A DNA stretch of 31,944 nucleotides from Oxalobacteraceae bacterium (lineage in GTDB: Bacteria; Pseudomonadota; Gammaproteobacteria; Burkholderiales; Burkholderiaceae_D), in NCBI GenBank assembly GCA_003537575.1, contig DPRS01000002.1:1-31944 (forward strand), written 5' to 3'. The notes beneath the pieces are model-generated. The model searched no databases. It was not told where the DNA came from and saw nothing but the letters and a program-made list of their open reading frames with translations. Of this stretch, positions 23,617 to 31,062 are shown piece after piece. Both the position numbers and the translations under genes were made by a program. Position 1 is the first letter of the stretch. Each line of letters opens with the position of its first letter.

Positions 23617-25351
23617 GGGCAGCTCCAAACATCAGGCGCCCGCTTGCATGCGATCCTTCCGTTGAAAAATACCGGAAGACGACGCTGCCCTTGGCGGGAT
23701 CGTGTAGCATCTCGAGCGAGAATGGCATGGCGGGACGGATCACGCGCTGGAACTTGAGCGCATGCATACCGCAAAACTGCGGCGGCAACGTGAAACATTC
23801 GCGCGCCAGCTGCATGGCCCATTCGACCTGCGCCACGCCGGGAAGAATCGGCGTTTGCGGGAAATGGCCGTCAAAATAGAGAAGGTCGGACGGCGCCTCC
23901 AGCGCGAACACCGCGCGCAGCGCATCTCGTTCGACCAGGCGCTTATGCGGCATGGTCGGCCGCTCGGCGGCCGGCGTGTCCGCATCGTTGAGCAAGGCCG
24001 TCAATTCAGCATGAGTCGTCTTGCCCTGCGCATTCACCGGCAGCGTATCGAGATAACGCCAGCTGCGCGGCAAGGCGACACGCTCGATCGTCTCCGCCAG
24101 CCATTCGCGCAAGCGCAGGTTGAGCGCAAGCTTGCCGCCATCGGCAAGCGCCGCGCGGCCCGCGGCCGACAACACCGCAAAAGCGGCGATGCGCTCGCGG
24201 CTGCCGGTAGCGACGATCACGCGCGCCTCCGTCACCAGAGCGGATTGCAGGAGCCGCGCTTCGATCAGATCCAGCGAAATGCGTTTTTCCTCGATCTTCA
24301 CGATGCGGTCCGCCCGCCCATGCAGCGTGAAACGGCGTTCGTCCACCATGTGCGCGCGATCCGAACAACGGAACCATGCCGTGTCGGGCAAGTGCGGGGA
24401 GCGGACTTCCAGCGTTTCGCCATCCTCAGCGATGCGCGCTTCGGCACCGGGCATCAGCAGCCATTCTTCGCCGGCATCCGGATTGCGCTGGCGCCAGGCG
24501 ATGCCGCCGGTCTCCGAACTGCCATACACTTCGATCGGCATCCGGCCGAGGCGGCGCGCTGTAGCGTACGCTGCCTCGGCCGGCAGCGGTCCACCGGAAG
24601 AAAAAACGGCGCGCAGGTGCGGCGCGCATGCTTCCCAGATCGGGCTGTCGGGCAGGCGCTTCAGATGCGCCGGGCTCGCTACCAGGATGCATTCGCGTGC
24701 GGCAATTGCCGCGGCGATCTGTTCCGGATAGCTCAGGCTGAGCGCTTCGATCGGGCAGCCGCGCGCCAGCGGCCGCAAGACCTTGAACAGCAAGCCGTAA
24801 ATGTGCTGGTGCGACACTGTCGCCACCACGGCGGCCTCGCCTGCTTCCTTGCCGAACAATTGCTCGAGCGTGCGCACTTCGGCAGCCAGCTGCGACAGTT
24901 TTTTTTGAATGGCTTGCGGAGCGCCAGTGCTGCCCGAGGTGAATACCACCAGGCCGATGAAATCCGGATCCAGCGCGGCTAAGCCTTCGGGAGCAGGAGA
25001 GGGTGCATCGGCGACAGGCATGGCCAGCGGCGCACAGCCAGCGGGAAAATCCCCGATAAAGTGGCTGACCATCGGGCGGAGCGAGGCACAGGTCGCCGGC
25101 AGCATATCGGACGGCAGGTAGACGGTTTTGCCCGCGTGCCAGGCGCCGAACAGCGCTGCGGCGAATTCGATACTGTCATGGAAAAACAGCGCGATATTGT
25201 TGCCGGCCGTGCCGGCCAGCAGTGCCTGCCACAACCCTGCGCGGGTGACAAAATCGGCATGGGAAACAGCCTTGCCATCACGCCAGCCGACGATGGCCTT
25301 GGACTGGCGCGGGCTGATCAAAAGTTCAAGGATATTGATGCTGTTAACCAT
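23609..25351 (-). CDS. AMP-dependent acyl/aryl-ACP ligase fused to a hotdog dehydratase (ApeH-ApeI fusion)
   Basis: A 580-residue two-domain protein. Residues 1 to about 455 are an adenylating enzyme with TSGSTGAPQAIQKK (A3), YGSSETGGIAWRQ (A5), FRCSDRAHM (A7-like), GRADRIVKIEEKRISLDLIE (A8) and the catalytic Lys in NAQGKTTH (A10). It would activate an aryl acid as the adenylate and load it on an acyl carrier protein. From about 465 to the end is a FabA/FabZ-like hotdog with HFPQTPILPGVAQVEWA, His being catalytic. In characterised APE clusters these are two genes, apeH and apeI. No stop or frame change separates them here. The ATG at 25351 overlaps the membrane-protein gene by eight bases. 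Confidence 0.9.
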   Translation of the reverse strand: MVNSINILELLISPRQSKAIVGWRDGKAVSHADFVTRAGLWQALLAGTAGNNIALFFHDSIEFAAALFGAWHAGKTVYLPSDMLPATCASLRPMVSHFIGDFPAGCAPLAMPVADAPSPAPEGLAALDPDFIGLVVFTSGSTGAPQAIQKKLSQLAAEVRTLEQLFGKEAGEAAVVATVSHQHIYGLLFKVLRPLARGCPIEALSLSYPEQIAAAIAARECILVASPAHLKRLPDSPIWEACAPHLRAVFSSGGPLPAEAAYATARRLGRMPIEVYGSSETGGIAWRQRNPDAGEEWLLMPGAEARIAEDGETLEVRSPHLPDTAWFRCSDRAHMVDERRFTLHGRADRIVKIEEKRISLDLIEARLLQSALVTEARVIVATGSRERIAAFAVLSAAGRAALADGGKLALNLRLREWLAETIERVALPRSWRYLDTLPVNAQGKTTHAELTALLNDADTPAAERPTMPHKRLVERDALRAVFALEAPSDLLYFDGHFPQTPILPGVAQVEWAMQLARECFTLPPQFCGMHALKFQRVIRPAMPFSLEMLHDPAKGSVVFRYFSTEGSHASGRLMFGAAHV

Positions 25352-25871
25352 TGTTGCGTTTAACTCGAAGCCTGACCAGATATTCGCCGCCGAACAGGCA
25401 GCCCATCAGCGCATAGGCAATGCCCCCGTTATACAGGGACCAGACCGCCGGCGATGCCCACAGCGCCGTCGCCAGCGCGATCGCGCCATTCATTAAAAAG
25501 AACACGCACCATACCTGCGTGACGCGCTGCGTGTATCGCACCGCATGCGGCGGCAGGTCCGGCTGCTGCATGCGCGCAAAGCGTTCGATCAGCGACGGCG
25601 GCGCGATCAGGCTATAGCCGAACACACCGAGCAGCACCGCGTTGACCAGCACCGGATACAGCTTGAGCGGCATCCACGCATTGTCCCAGGCCGCCGCTGC
25701 CGCCAGCAGCAAGGCGCCGGCCAGCCACCAGCGCACCGCTTTGCCGCGCTCCATCGCATGAATGCGCAGCAAGGCCGCCAGCACCAGCACGCCAGCAAGC
25801 ATGCGCGGCTCCACTTCGCCGTGGCCCAGCCAGACCAGCAGCGGGTAGAGCAGCGTGACTGCGACCGGCAA
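25344..25871 (-). CDS. apeG: COG4648-type integral membrane protein of APE clusters (ApeG)
   Basis: A polytopic membrane protein of at least 175 residues with about six hydrophobic segments and a C-terminal RLRVKRNNG. Function is unknown; homologues are found in APE and related clusters beside the carrier proteins, possibly gathering the enzymes at the membrane. The 5' end is uncertain. The frame is open up to the stop of the carrier-protein gene at 25899 but contains no ATG. The TTG at 25871 has no ribosome-binding site and would start inside the first hydrophobic segment. An ATC at 25895 has GGAG six bases upstream and gives the very natural N-terminus MKRRILAALPVAV, so the true start may be this rare codon. 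Confidence 0.8.
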   Translation of the reverse strand: MPVAVTLLYPLLVWLGHGEVEPRMLAGVLVLAALLRIHAMERGKAVRWWLAGALLLAAAAAWDNAWMPLKLYPVLVNAVLLGVFGYSLIAPPSLIERFARMQQPDLPPHAVRYTQRVTQVWCVFFLMNGAIALATALWASPAVWSLYNGGIAYALMGCLFGGEYLVRLRVKRNNG

Positions 25872-25898
25872 GGCGGCCAGGATGCGGCGCTTGATGTC

Positions 25899-26162
25899 TC
25901 ACTCCGCCAGCAGGTCGGCTACCGCGTTCACCACGTCTTCGACGGTGCGAACGGTTTTGAAAATTTCGGGCGACAGGCGTTTGCCGGTGAATTCTTTCAA
26001 CTTCACTGCAAGATCGACCGCATCGATGCTATCGATGTCGAGATCCGTATATAAATTGGATTGCGGGGTGATGGTCGCCTTGTCGATTTCAAACATCTCA
26101 TGCAAGGTATTGGCGATCCATGCTTGAATTTCATCGCGGCTCATGGTGCTCGGCGCAGACAT
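25899..26162 (-). CDS. apeF: Acyl carrier protein (second, ApeF)
   Basis: An 87-residue carrier protein. Ser45 in DLDIDSIDAVDL is the phosphopantetheine attachment site. The protein is acidic and helical, as expected. Strong AGGAACAGGAA precedes the ATG at 26162. In known APE systems the two carriers are not equivalent, one taking the starter and one the growing chain; which is which here is not clear. Confidence 0.92.
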   Translation of the reverse strand: MSAPSTMSRDEIQAWIANTLHEMFEIDKATITPQSNLYTDLDIDSIDAVDLAVKLKEFTGKRLSPEIFKTVRTVEDVVNAVADLLAE

Positions 26163-26180
26163 TTCCTGTTCCTCTATCGA

Positions 26181-26441
26181 TTACTTTGTTCTATGACCGG
26201 TGATCAGCGCGCAAAGCGTGCTTACCGATTTGAAGTGGCGGCGCGTTTCCTCCGAGTCGGCAGACAAGGAAATGCCGTAGCGCTTTTGCAAAGCCACGCC
26301 CAGTTCCAGCGCATCGATCGAATCCAGTCCCAGGCCTTCGATGAACAAGGGGGCATCGGTATCGATATCCGCCGGACGCATGTCTTCCAGCTGAAGGACG
26401 TCGATGATGAGCTGTTTTACTTCTTCTTCAAGCGATTGCAT
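26181..26441 (-). CDS. apeE: Acyl carrier protein (first, ApeE)
   Basis: An 86-residue carrier protein with Ser41 in GLGLDSIDALEL as the phosphopantetheine site. The ATG at 26441 overlaps the acyltransferase gene by 14 bp and has GAGG upstream at about 12 nt; an in-frame TTG at 26462 would add seven residues. It is separated by 18 bp from the second carrier gene. Sequence between the two carriers differs widely outside the DSIDA core, so they are not a recent duplication. Confidence 0.92.
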   Translation of the reverse strand: MQSLEEEVKQLIIDVLQLEDMRPADIDTDAPLFIEGLGLDSIDALELGVALQKRYGISLSADSEETRRHFKSVSTLCALITGHRTK

Positions 26442-27210
26442 GGCGTTTGTTATCCTCGGCAAAATAGTTTTGCAAATAATCCGTCAGGCGGCGTGCGGCA
26501 AGCGTCTCGCTATCGCAAGCAGAAACCACCGACTCGACGGCGATGTCTTCCCGTATATCGATGCTGAATTGCATGCGTCGTGCAGGCACCTGCCACCATT
26601 TGTCGCCTTTGCCCAGCGTCGATGGCGTGCAGCGGATTACCACCGGCGTCAGATTGCGCAAGCCGCGCACGGCAATATTGGATACGCCCCGCTTGAACGT
26701 GTGCAAGCTATTCCGCGGGCTGCGCGTCCCTTCGGGAAAAATAATCAGGTTATTGCCGCTCACCAGCGTGGCGATGCAATCATCCACCAGCCCTGGTCCG
26801 TTCTCGTTATTGATATATCCGGCGGCGCGCACGGGGCCATGGGTGAACGGGTTATTCCATAATCCACTCTTGACAATGCAATCGGCCTGTTTCACAAACG
26901 CCATCAGGAAAACGGTATCGAGCAGTGTGGGATGGTTGGCAACAATGAGCAATCCATTGCGATCCAGTCGTTCCAGCCCCTTCAGCTCATAACGCAGCAC
27001 ACCCATCACGCGCATGAACTCGATGAATGCGCGGAATGCCAGCCGGATGATATTGCGCGCCACCCGCGTGCGCTGATGCTGTTCCCGGAAAAGCAGATTA
27101 ATTAGTGGGAATATTGCCACGCGCAGCAATAAGCCACCTATGCCGAAAATGGCAAAACTCAAGCCGGTGGCCAGCACGCGCCAGTATCGATCTATCTGCT
27201 CAAGAAACAT
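26428..27210 (-). CDS. apeD: PlsC-like 1-acyl-glycerol-3-phosphate-type acyltransferase (ApeD)
   Basis: A 260-residue membrane-anchored acyltransferase. A hydrophobic N-terminal region (about residues 10-40) is followed by the PlsC motifs NHPTLLD (HX4D) and FPEGTRS. It would acylate a glycerol or other lipid anchor used for the aryl polyene. The ATG at 27210 (MFLEQIDRYWRV) overlaps the chain-length-factor gene by 11 bp; the frame is open further to 27321 but that part is inside the neighbour and has a Cys/Ala-rich composition unlike a real N-terminus. Confidence 0.88.
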   Translation of the reverse strand: MFLEQIDRYWRVLATGLSFAIFGIGGLLLRVAIFPLINLLFREQHQRTRVARNIIRLAFRAFIEFMRVMGVLRYELKGLERLDRNGLLIVANHPTLLDTVFLMAFVKQADCIVKSGLWNNPFTHGPVRAAGYINNENGPGLVDDCIATLVSGNNLIIFPEGTRSPRNSLHTFKRGVSNIAVRGLRNLTPVVIRCTPSTLGKGDKWWQVPARRMQFSIDIREDIAVESVVSACDSETLAARRLTDYLQNYFAEDNKRHAIA

Positions 27211-27940
27211 GCCGCGCCCATTGCCATGACTGCCTGCCGCAAATCCGTTCCATGCGCTGGTCACGGCGCAAGAAAAAGCGCAAGGCATCCAGGCTTGCTG
27301 TCGCCGGCAACTCTTTGGCATCCTGGCCGCAAGGCAGCGAATGCCATGACAGGGAAAACACTTCCCGCTGCGGGGGTTCGATCAGCCATGCCCACGCAAA
27401 AGGGATGGCGTCTTCATCCTGGTAAGCCGCATATACGGAGGGGAGCGAGCAATCGTAAGCCACCAGCAGCACCGCCTTTTCGCCATCAGCCAGCAAACCG
27501 CATGCCTCGATGAGCGCATGTTCAATGCTTGCCTGCCCGCCGCTCAGCGCAATATGATTCGCCTTGTCGCCGCGCGCAATGGAAAACATGCCGCCGATGG
27601 CGTTGTGCACCGATAGCCCGAAAGAGGTCGGGGACAGCGGTTCATCCCGCGCCAGGTCGCTCAGCAGCTCTACCGATCGCGAAACTTCACCATGCCGGGA
27701 GCAGAACACCGTCGGCACATCCTGGCGCTGGCCCAGGCATTCATAGGCGACTTCGAGCGCCATCTTGCCCAGCAAGCCCAGGCGCCTGCGTTGCATGGCC
27801 GGCATGGCGCGCAATGCCGGTTCGGAGCCGGCGTGCGCTGCAGGCCGGCCGAGCGCCCAGTCCCGCCACGCTTCGCGCGTTTCGATGCCGGGGGCCCAGG
27901 CAGCGTCGCAGGTAATGGAAAACTCGATGGCGGAACGCAT
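27200..27940 (-). CDS. apeC: Ketosynthase-like chain-length factor (ApeC)
   Basis: A 246-residue protein with only the N-terminal half of a ketosynthase fold. The nucleophile elbow reads ALSGGQASIEHA: Gln136 stands where active ketosynthases have Cys. Cys-to-Gln replacement is the hallmark of chain-length factors in type II polyketide synthases. It is expected to pair with the ApeO-like ketosynthase (15236-16414) and set polyene length. Its ATG has AGGGG five bases upstream, and it is the first gene of the minus-strand operon. Confidence 0.88.
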   Translation of the reverse strand: MRSAIEFSITCDAAWAPGIETREAWRDWALGRPAAHAGSEPALRAMPAMQRRRLGLLGKMALEVAYECLGQRQDVPTVFCSRHGEVSRSVELLSDLARDEPLSPTSFGLSVHNAIGGMFSIARGDKANHIALSGGQASIEHALIEACGLLADGEKAVLLVAYDCSLPSVYAAYQDEDAIPFAWAWLIEPPQREVFSLSWHSLPCGQDAKELPATASLDALRFFLRRDQRMERICGRQSWQWARHVS

Positions 27941-27976
27941 AAACCCCTGGAAAATTGCTGGCTCTATCAGGTTGGA

Positions 27977-27982
27977 ATTATA
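27977..27982 (-). promoter_or_regulatory. Probable -10 box of the APE operon
   Basis: On the minus strand TATAAT lies 37 nt upstream of the apeC ATG. No good -35 is seen at 16-18 nt (GCGTTG or CGCGTT), so the promoter may need an activator or use another sigma factor. A palindromic GTTAAGTCAAC-like sequence sits just upstream. Confidence 0.4.
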
Positions 27983-28042
27983 GCGGGTTGACTTAACGCA
28001 ACGCGAGCTACAGTTGCCAATTTTTAAACAGATTTAAACCTT

Positions 28043-28065
28043 AAGTATGTCTTACTAGAATACTT
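28043..28065. repeat. Inverted repeat, possible operator
   Basis: AAGTAT and ATACTT flank an 11-bp spacer about 61 bp upstream of the APE -10 box. Spacing is that of a dimeric regulator site, but six-base arms can occur by chance in AT-rich DNA. Confidence 0.25.
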
Positions 28066-28309
28066 GTTGCGTTTTTGTATGTCGGAATACGACTTATTGC
28101 ACTTTGCGTTAATTCCTCCGCAAGCTATTGCGCCACTTTCCTGATTTTTTTGCCATTTATCTTTAACTGAATTGCGTGAAACCATACGGTAAAAACACGT
28201 AGTTTCAGGATGCTGGAAATGCTGTTTAACCAATGAAAACCGTATGACCGATGGCATGGCGGCAATGTATCAAATCGGCGGCAGATTTGAATTGCGACAA
28301 GGCAAATAT

Positions 28310-28339
28310 TTGACTGCCGTTTATGAATCCACTTATAAT
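28310..28339 (+). promoter_or_regulatory. Sigma-70 promoter of the atp operon
   Basis: TTGACT (28310-28315), an 18-nt spacer and TATAAT (28334-28339) match the consensus at 11 of 12 bases. Transcription should start near 28346, leaving a leader of about 37 nt before atpI. A strong constitutive promoter fits a housekeeping operon. Confidence 0.75.
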
Positions 28340-28382
28340 CCGCGGGCTTCACTGAACCGTTCCCCATGAATTAAAAATACTC

Positions 28383-28763
28383 TTGCGCGAGATCAGAGGT
28401 TTGAAACGCGCAAATTGGACCAGTATGCTGCGCGTCGTACTTTTGCAACTTGCCGCTACGGTCATCACGGCACTCATTGCCGGCGCAATAGGGGGGGAGG
28501 CTGCGCTTTATTCGGCGCTGCTCGGTGGTTTGTGCTGCTTGGTCCCGAACGGCCTGTTTGCCTGGCGCTTGTCTATCAATGCGCGCAAACCCGGCGGCGC
28601 CAGTCCGGTGGTGTTTATCGCTGGTGAATTTATCAAGATTGGAATGACGATTGCGCTGTTGGGCGCAGTGGTCTGGCTGTACCGCGATGTGAACTGGCTG
28701 GCGATGATCGCTGCCTTCGTCGTGGTACTGAAGAGTTACATAATCTTATTGTTTAGGCGCTGA
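28383..28763 (+). CDS. atpI: ATP synthase accessory protein AtpI
   Basis: A small hydrophobic protein of up to 126 residues with four membrane segments, the first gene of the operon. AtpI helps assemble the c-ring and may affect Mg supply. Start choice is unsure: TTG at 28383 has no ribosome-binding site, TTG at 28401 has AGAGG too close, and ATG at 28425 (MLRVVLLQLAATVITAL) has only a weak GGA six bases before it. The ATG start would remove the hydrophilic N-terminal 14 residues. The stop is one base before atpB. Confidence 0.85.
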   Translation: MREIRGLKRANWTSMLRVVLLQLAATVITALIAGAIGGEAALYSALLGGLCCLVPNGLFAWRLSINARKPGGASPVVFIAGEFIKIGMTIALLGAVVWLYRDVNWLAMIAAFVVVLKSYIILLFRR

Positions 28764-28764
28764 C

Positions 28765-29571
28765 ATGTCATCTGCTACCCCAACAGCATCCGAGTATATC
28801 GTCCACCACCTCGGACATCTCTCTACCCATCATCAAGAAAAGATCGTCGATTTTTCGATCATTAACATGGACACGATTTTCTGGTCCGTGTTCGCCGGCG
28901 TTATCGGCTGCCTCGTAATGTGGCTGGCCGCGCGCAAGGCAACCTCGGGCGTGCCGGGGCGTTTTCAGGCATTTGTCGAAATCGTCGTGGAAATGGTCGA
29001 AGACCAGTCGAAGTCCATTGTGCATGGCAACCGCGCCTTCATCGCCCCGCTGGCACTGACCGTGTTCGTGTGGGTGGCGCTGATGAACTCGCTCGACTTC
29101 TTGCCGGTTGACCTGTTCGCCGGCATCTTCCGCCTGATCGGCATCGACATCCACCATCGCGTCGTCCCCACCGCAGACCTCAACGGCACCCTGGGTATGT
29201 CGCTGGGCGTGCTGACCCTGATGCTGTACTACGGCATCAAGATCAAGGGCCTGGGCGGCTGGCTGCATGAATTGTTCGCCGCGCCGTTCGGCATCTGGCT
29301 GGCGCCGTTCAACCTGCTGCTGAACATTATCGAATACCTGGCAAAAGCCGTGTCGCTCGGCATGCGACTGTTTGGCAACATGTACGCCGGCGAGCTGCTG
29401 TTCCTGCTGATCGCCCTGCTGGGTTCGATGGCGACGGCTTTCGGCTTCATCGGCCACGTGATTGCCGGTTCGATCTGGGCCATCTTCCACATCCTGATCG
29501 TGCTGCTGCAAGCCTTCATTTTCATGATGCTGACCCTGGTGTACATCGGTCAGGCGCATGAAGGCCATTGA
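28765..29571 (+). CDS. atpB: F1Fo ATP synthase subunit a (AtpB)
   Basis: A 268-residue Fo subunit forming the two proton half-channels beside the c-ring. The essential Arg is Arg201 in SLGMRLFGNMYAGELLF, and the C-terminal helix ends VLLQAFIFMMLTLVYIGQAH. Length matches orthologues. It follows atpI with a one-base gap. The 108-nt spacer to atpE is AT-rich and has no strong hairpin. Confidence 0.97.
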   Translation: MSSATPTASEYIVHHLGHLSTHHQEKIVDFSIINMDTIFWSVFAGVIGCLVMWLAARKATSGVPGRFQAFVEIVVEMVEDQSKSIVHGNRAFIAPLALTVFVWVALMNSLDFLPVDLFAGIFRLIGIDIHHRVVPTADLNGTLGMSLGVLTLMLYYGIKIKGLGGWLHELFAAPFGIWLAPFNLLLNIIEYLAKAVSLGMRLFGNMYAGELLFLLIALLGSMATAFGFIGHVIAGSIWAIFHILIVLLQAFIFMMLTLVYIGQAHEGH

Positions 29572-29679
29572 TAGCGGCCGGCGGTAAAGAATCGAAAGAT
29601 AGTAGTAGTAAAGAAGTTGGATTTTGGCTTTTCATTTTTAATTTTTTAACTTTAACCTTAACCTTCTAAAGGAACTCTC

Positions 29680-29931
29680 ATGACTGACGTATCTTTTGTT
29701 GCATTGGCTTGCGGTTTGATCATCGGCCTGGGCGCTATCGGCGCTTGTATCGGTATCGCAATCATGGGCGGCAAATACCTCGAAGCATCGGCTCGTCAGC
29801 CTGAACTGATGAACGCCCTGCAAACCAAGATGTTCCTGCTGGCCGGTCTGATCGACGCTGCGTTCCTGATCGGTGTCGGTATCGCCATGCTGTTCGCATT
29901 CGCCAATCCGTTCATCCAGGCAGCGGCCTAA
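29680..29931 (+). CDS. atpE: F1Fo ATP synthase subunit c (AtpE)
   Basis: An 83-residue hairpin of two membrane helices forming the rotor ring. The Gly-rich helix 1 (GLGAIGACIGIAIMGG), polar loop Arg39-Gln40-Pro41 and the proton-carrying acidic residue Asp59 (GLIDAAF) are all present. Having Asp, without a polar Na-binding set that I can see, suggests proton coupling. AAAGGAA at good spacing and a U-rich leader suit the high expression needed for a multi-copy subunit. Confidence 0.97.
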   Translation: MTDVSFVALACGLIIGLGAIGACIGIAIMGGKYLEASARQPELMNALQTKMFLLAGLIDAAFLIGVGIAMLFAFANPFIQAAA

Positions 29932-29977
29932 TTCGGCCTAGAGCCAATTCTCAACGGCCGAACCTTAGTTGTTCGGC
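29932..29977 (+). promoter_or_regulatory. Two mutually exclusive hairpins between atpE and atpF
   Basis: Segment A TTCGGCC (29932-29938) can pair with B GGCCGAA (29956-29962). B, shifted by one base as GCCGAAC (29957-29963), can instead pair with C GTTCGGC (29971-29977). Both stems are perfect over 7 bp. The second lies 27 nt before the atpF start and is followed by ACTTGTTCTTTT. It could protect the atpE message or tune atpF; this is inferred. Confidence 0.45.
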
Positions 29978-30004
29978 ACTTGTTCTTTTGAGAAGGAAAA
30001 TACC

Positions 30005-30475
30005 GTGAACTTAAATGCAACCCTGTTTGCACAGTTCGTGGTCTTCTTCATCCTCGCCGGATTCACGATGAAATTCGTGTGGCCGCCGTTGATGAAAGCG
30101 CTCGACGAGCGCGCCGAGAAGATCGCGAACGGCCTGGCTGCCGCTGAAAAAGGCAAGGCTGAAATGGCTGCCGCCGAAAAGCGCGTACAAGCCGAACTGG
30201 CCATCGCCAAGGATGAAGGCCTGAAGCGCATCGGCGACGCCGAAAAGCGCGCTGCTGCGATCATCGAAGAAGCCAAGAAAACCGCATCCGACGAAGCTGC
30301 CCGCATCATCGCAGCCGCCAAGGCTGACGCGGAACAGCAGGTAACCCGTGCGCGTGAAGAATTGCGCGGCCAGGTCGCAACCCTCGCGGTTGCCGGCGCC
30401 GAGCAGATCCTGAAACGCGAGGTGAACGCAACGGCCCACGCCGATTTGCTGAACCAACTGAAGGCCGGGCTGTAA
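30005..30475 (+). CDS. atpF: F1Fo ATP synthase subunit b (AtpF)
   Basis: A 156-residue stator subunit, the same length as the E. coli protein. One N-terminal membrane helix (FAQFVVFFILAGFTMKFVW) is followed by a long Ala/Glu/Lys-rich helix that forms the peripheral stalk. It starts with GTG at 30005, supported by AGAAGGAAA; the N-terminus MNLNATLFAQ is the usual one. An upstream in-frame start at 29969 would fall in the hairpin region and is rejected. Confidence 0.95.
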   Translation: MNLNATLFAQFVVFFILAGFTMKFVWPPLMKALDERAEKIANGLAAAEKGKAEMAAAEKRVQAELAIAKDEGLKRIGDAEKRAAAIIEEAKKTASDEAARIIAAAKADAEQQVTRAREELRGQVATLAVAGAEQILKREVNATAHADLLNQLKAGL

Positions 30476-30477
30476 TC

Positions 30478-31011
30478 ATGGCAGAACTCGCAACGATCGC
30501 TCGTCCTTATGCAGAAGCCCTGTTCCGCGTGGCCAAGGGCGGCAATCTCGCCGCCTGGTCGGGACTGGTATCCGAAATGGCGCAAATCGCCGGCAATCCC
30601 GACGTTCAGGAATTCGTCAGCAATCCGAAACTGACCGATGCCCAGGTTGTCGAAACCTTCCTGTCGCTGATCAAGTCCCCGGTCACTCCGGAAGCCAGGA
30701 ACTTTGTCGGTGCGCTGGTCGAGAACGGCCGTCTGGCCGCCTTGCCGGAAATCGGCGTGCAATTCCAGGCGTTGAAAAACGCCGAGGAAGGCGCCGCCGA
30801 TGCGCACATCACGAGCGCGTTCGAGTTAAGCGACGCGCAGGTGAAGGAACTGGTAGCCGCGCTGGAAAAGAAATTCGGCCGCAAGCTCGTTCCTTCGGTG
30901 ACCGTCGACAATTCGCTGATTGGCGGCGTGCGCGTTACCGTCGATGACGAAGTGCTGGATACCTCGGTGCGCGCCAAGCTGCAGAAAATGCACACAGCCC
31001 TGGTGTCGTGA
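30478..31011 (+). CDS. atpH: F1Fo ATP synthase subunit delta (AtpH)
   Basis: A 177-residue soluble subunit, equal in length to E. coli delta, linking the b stalk to the top of F1. MAELATIARPYAEALFRVAK is the family N-terminus; the C-terminal DNSLIGGVRVTVDDEVLDTS is the OSCP/delta signature. It starts two bases after the atpF stop with a weak ribosome-binding site, so it probably relies on coupling. Confidence 0.97.
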   Translation: MAELATIARPYAEALFRVAKGGNLAAWSGLVSEMAQIAGNPDVQEFVSNPKLTDAQVVETFLSLIKSPVTPEARNFVGALVENGRLAALPEIGVQFQALKNAEEGAADAHITSAFELSDAQVKELVAALEKKFGRKLVPSVTVDNSLIGGVRVTVDDEVLDTSVRAKLQKMHTALVS

Positions 31012-31062
31012 ACGGCCACCGCCGACGACCGCCAGGCACAGTGAAAAATATTAGGAGTTAAC

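Larger units (their letters stand above)
27941..28382. other. 442-bp AT-rich divergent intergenic region between APE operon and atpI
   Basis: This region separates the leftward APE operon from the rightward ATP synthase operon. It contains both promoters and several inverted repeats: AAGTAT/ATACTT at 28043-28065, and CATACGGT (28183-28190) with ACCGTATG (28239-28246). No convincing gene is present; the open frames on the minus strand have non-protein-like composition. No regulator gene is encoded here or anywhere in the cluster. Confidence 0.6.

Noticed and set aside
28024..28257. 77-codon minus-strand open frame in the divergent promoter region
   Set aside because: Composition is not protein-like and it lies over probable regulatory sequence.
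28366..28374. ATG-AAT-TAA mini-ORF in the atpI leader
   Set aside because: A two-codon upstream ORF with no ribosome-binding site; most likely chance.
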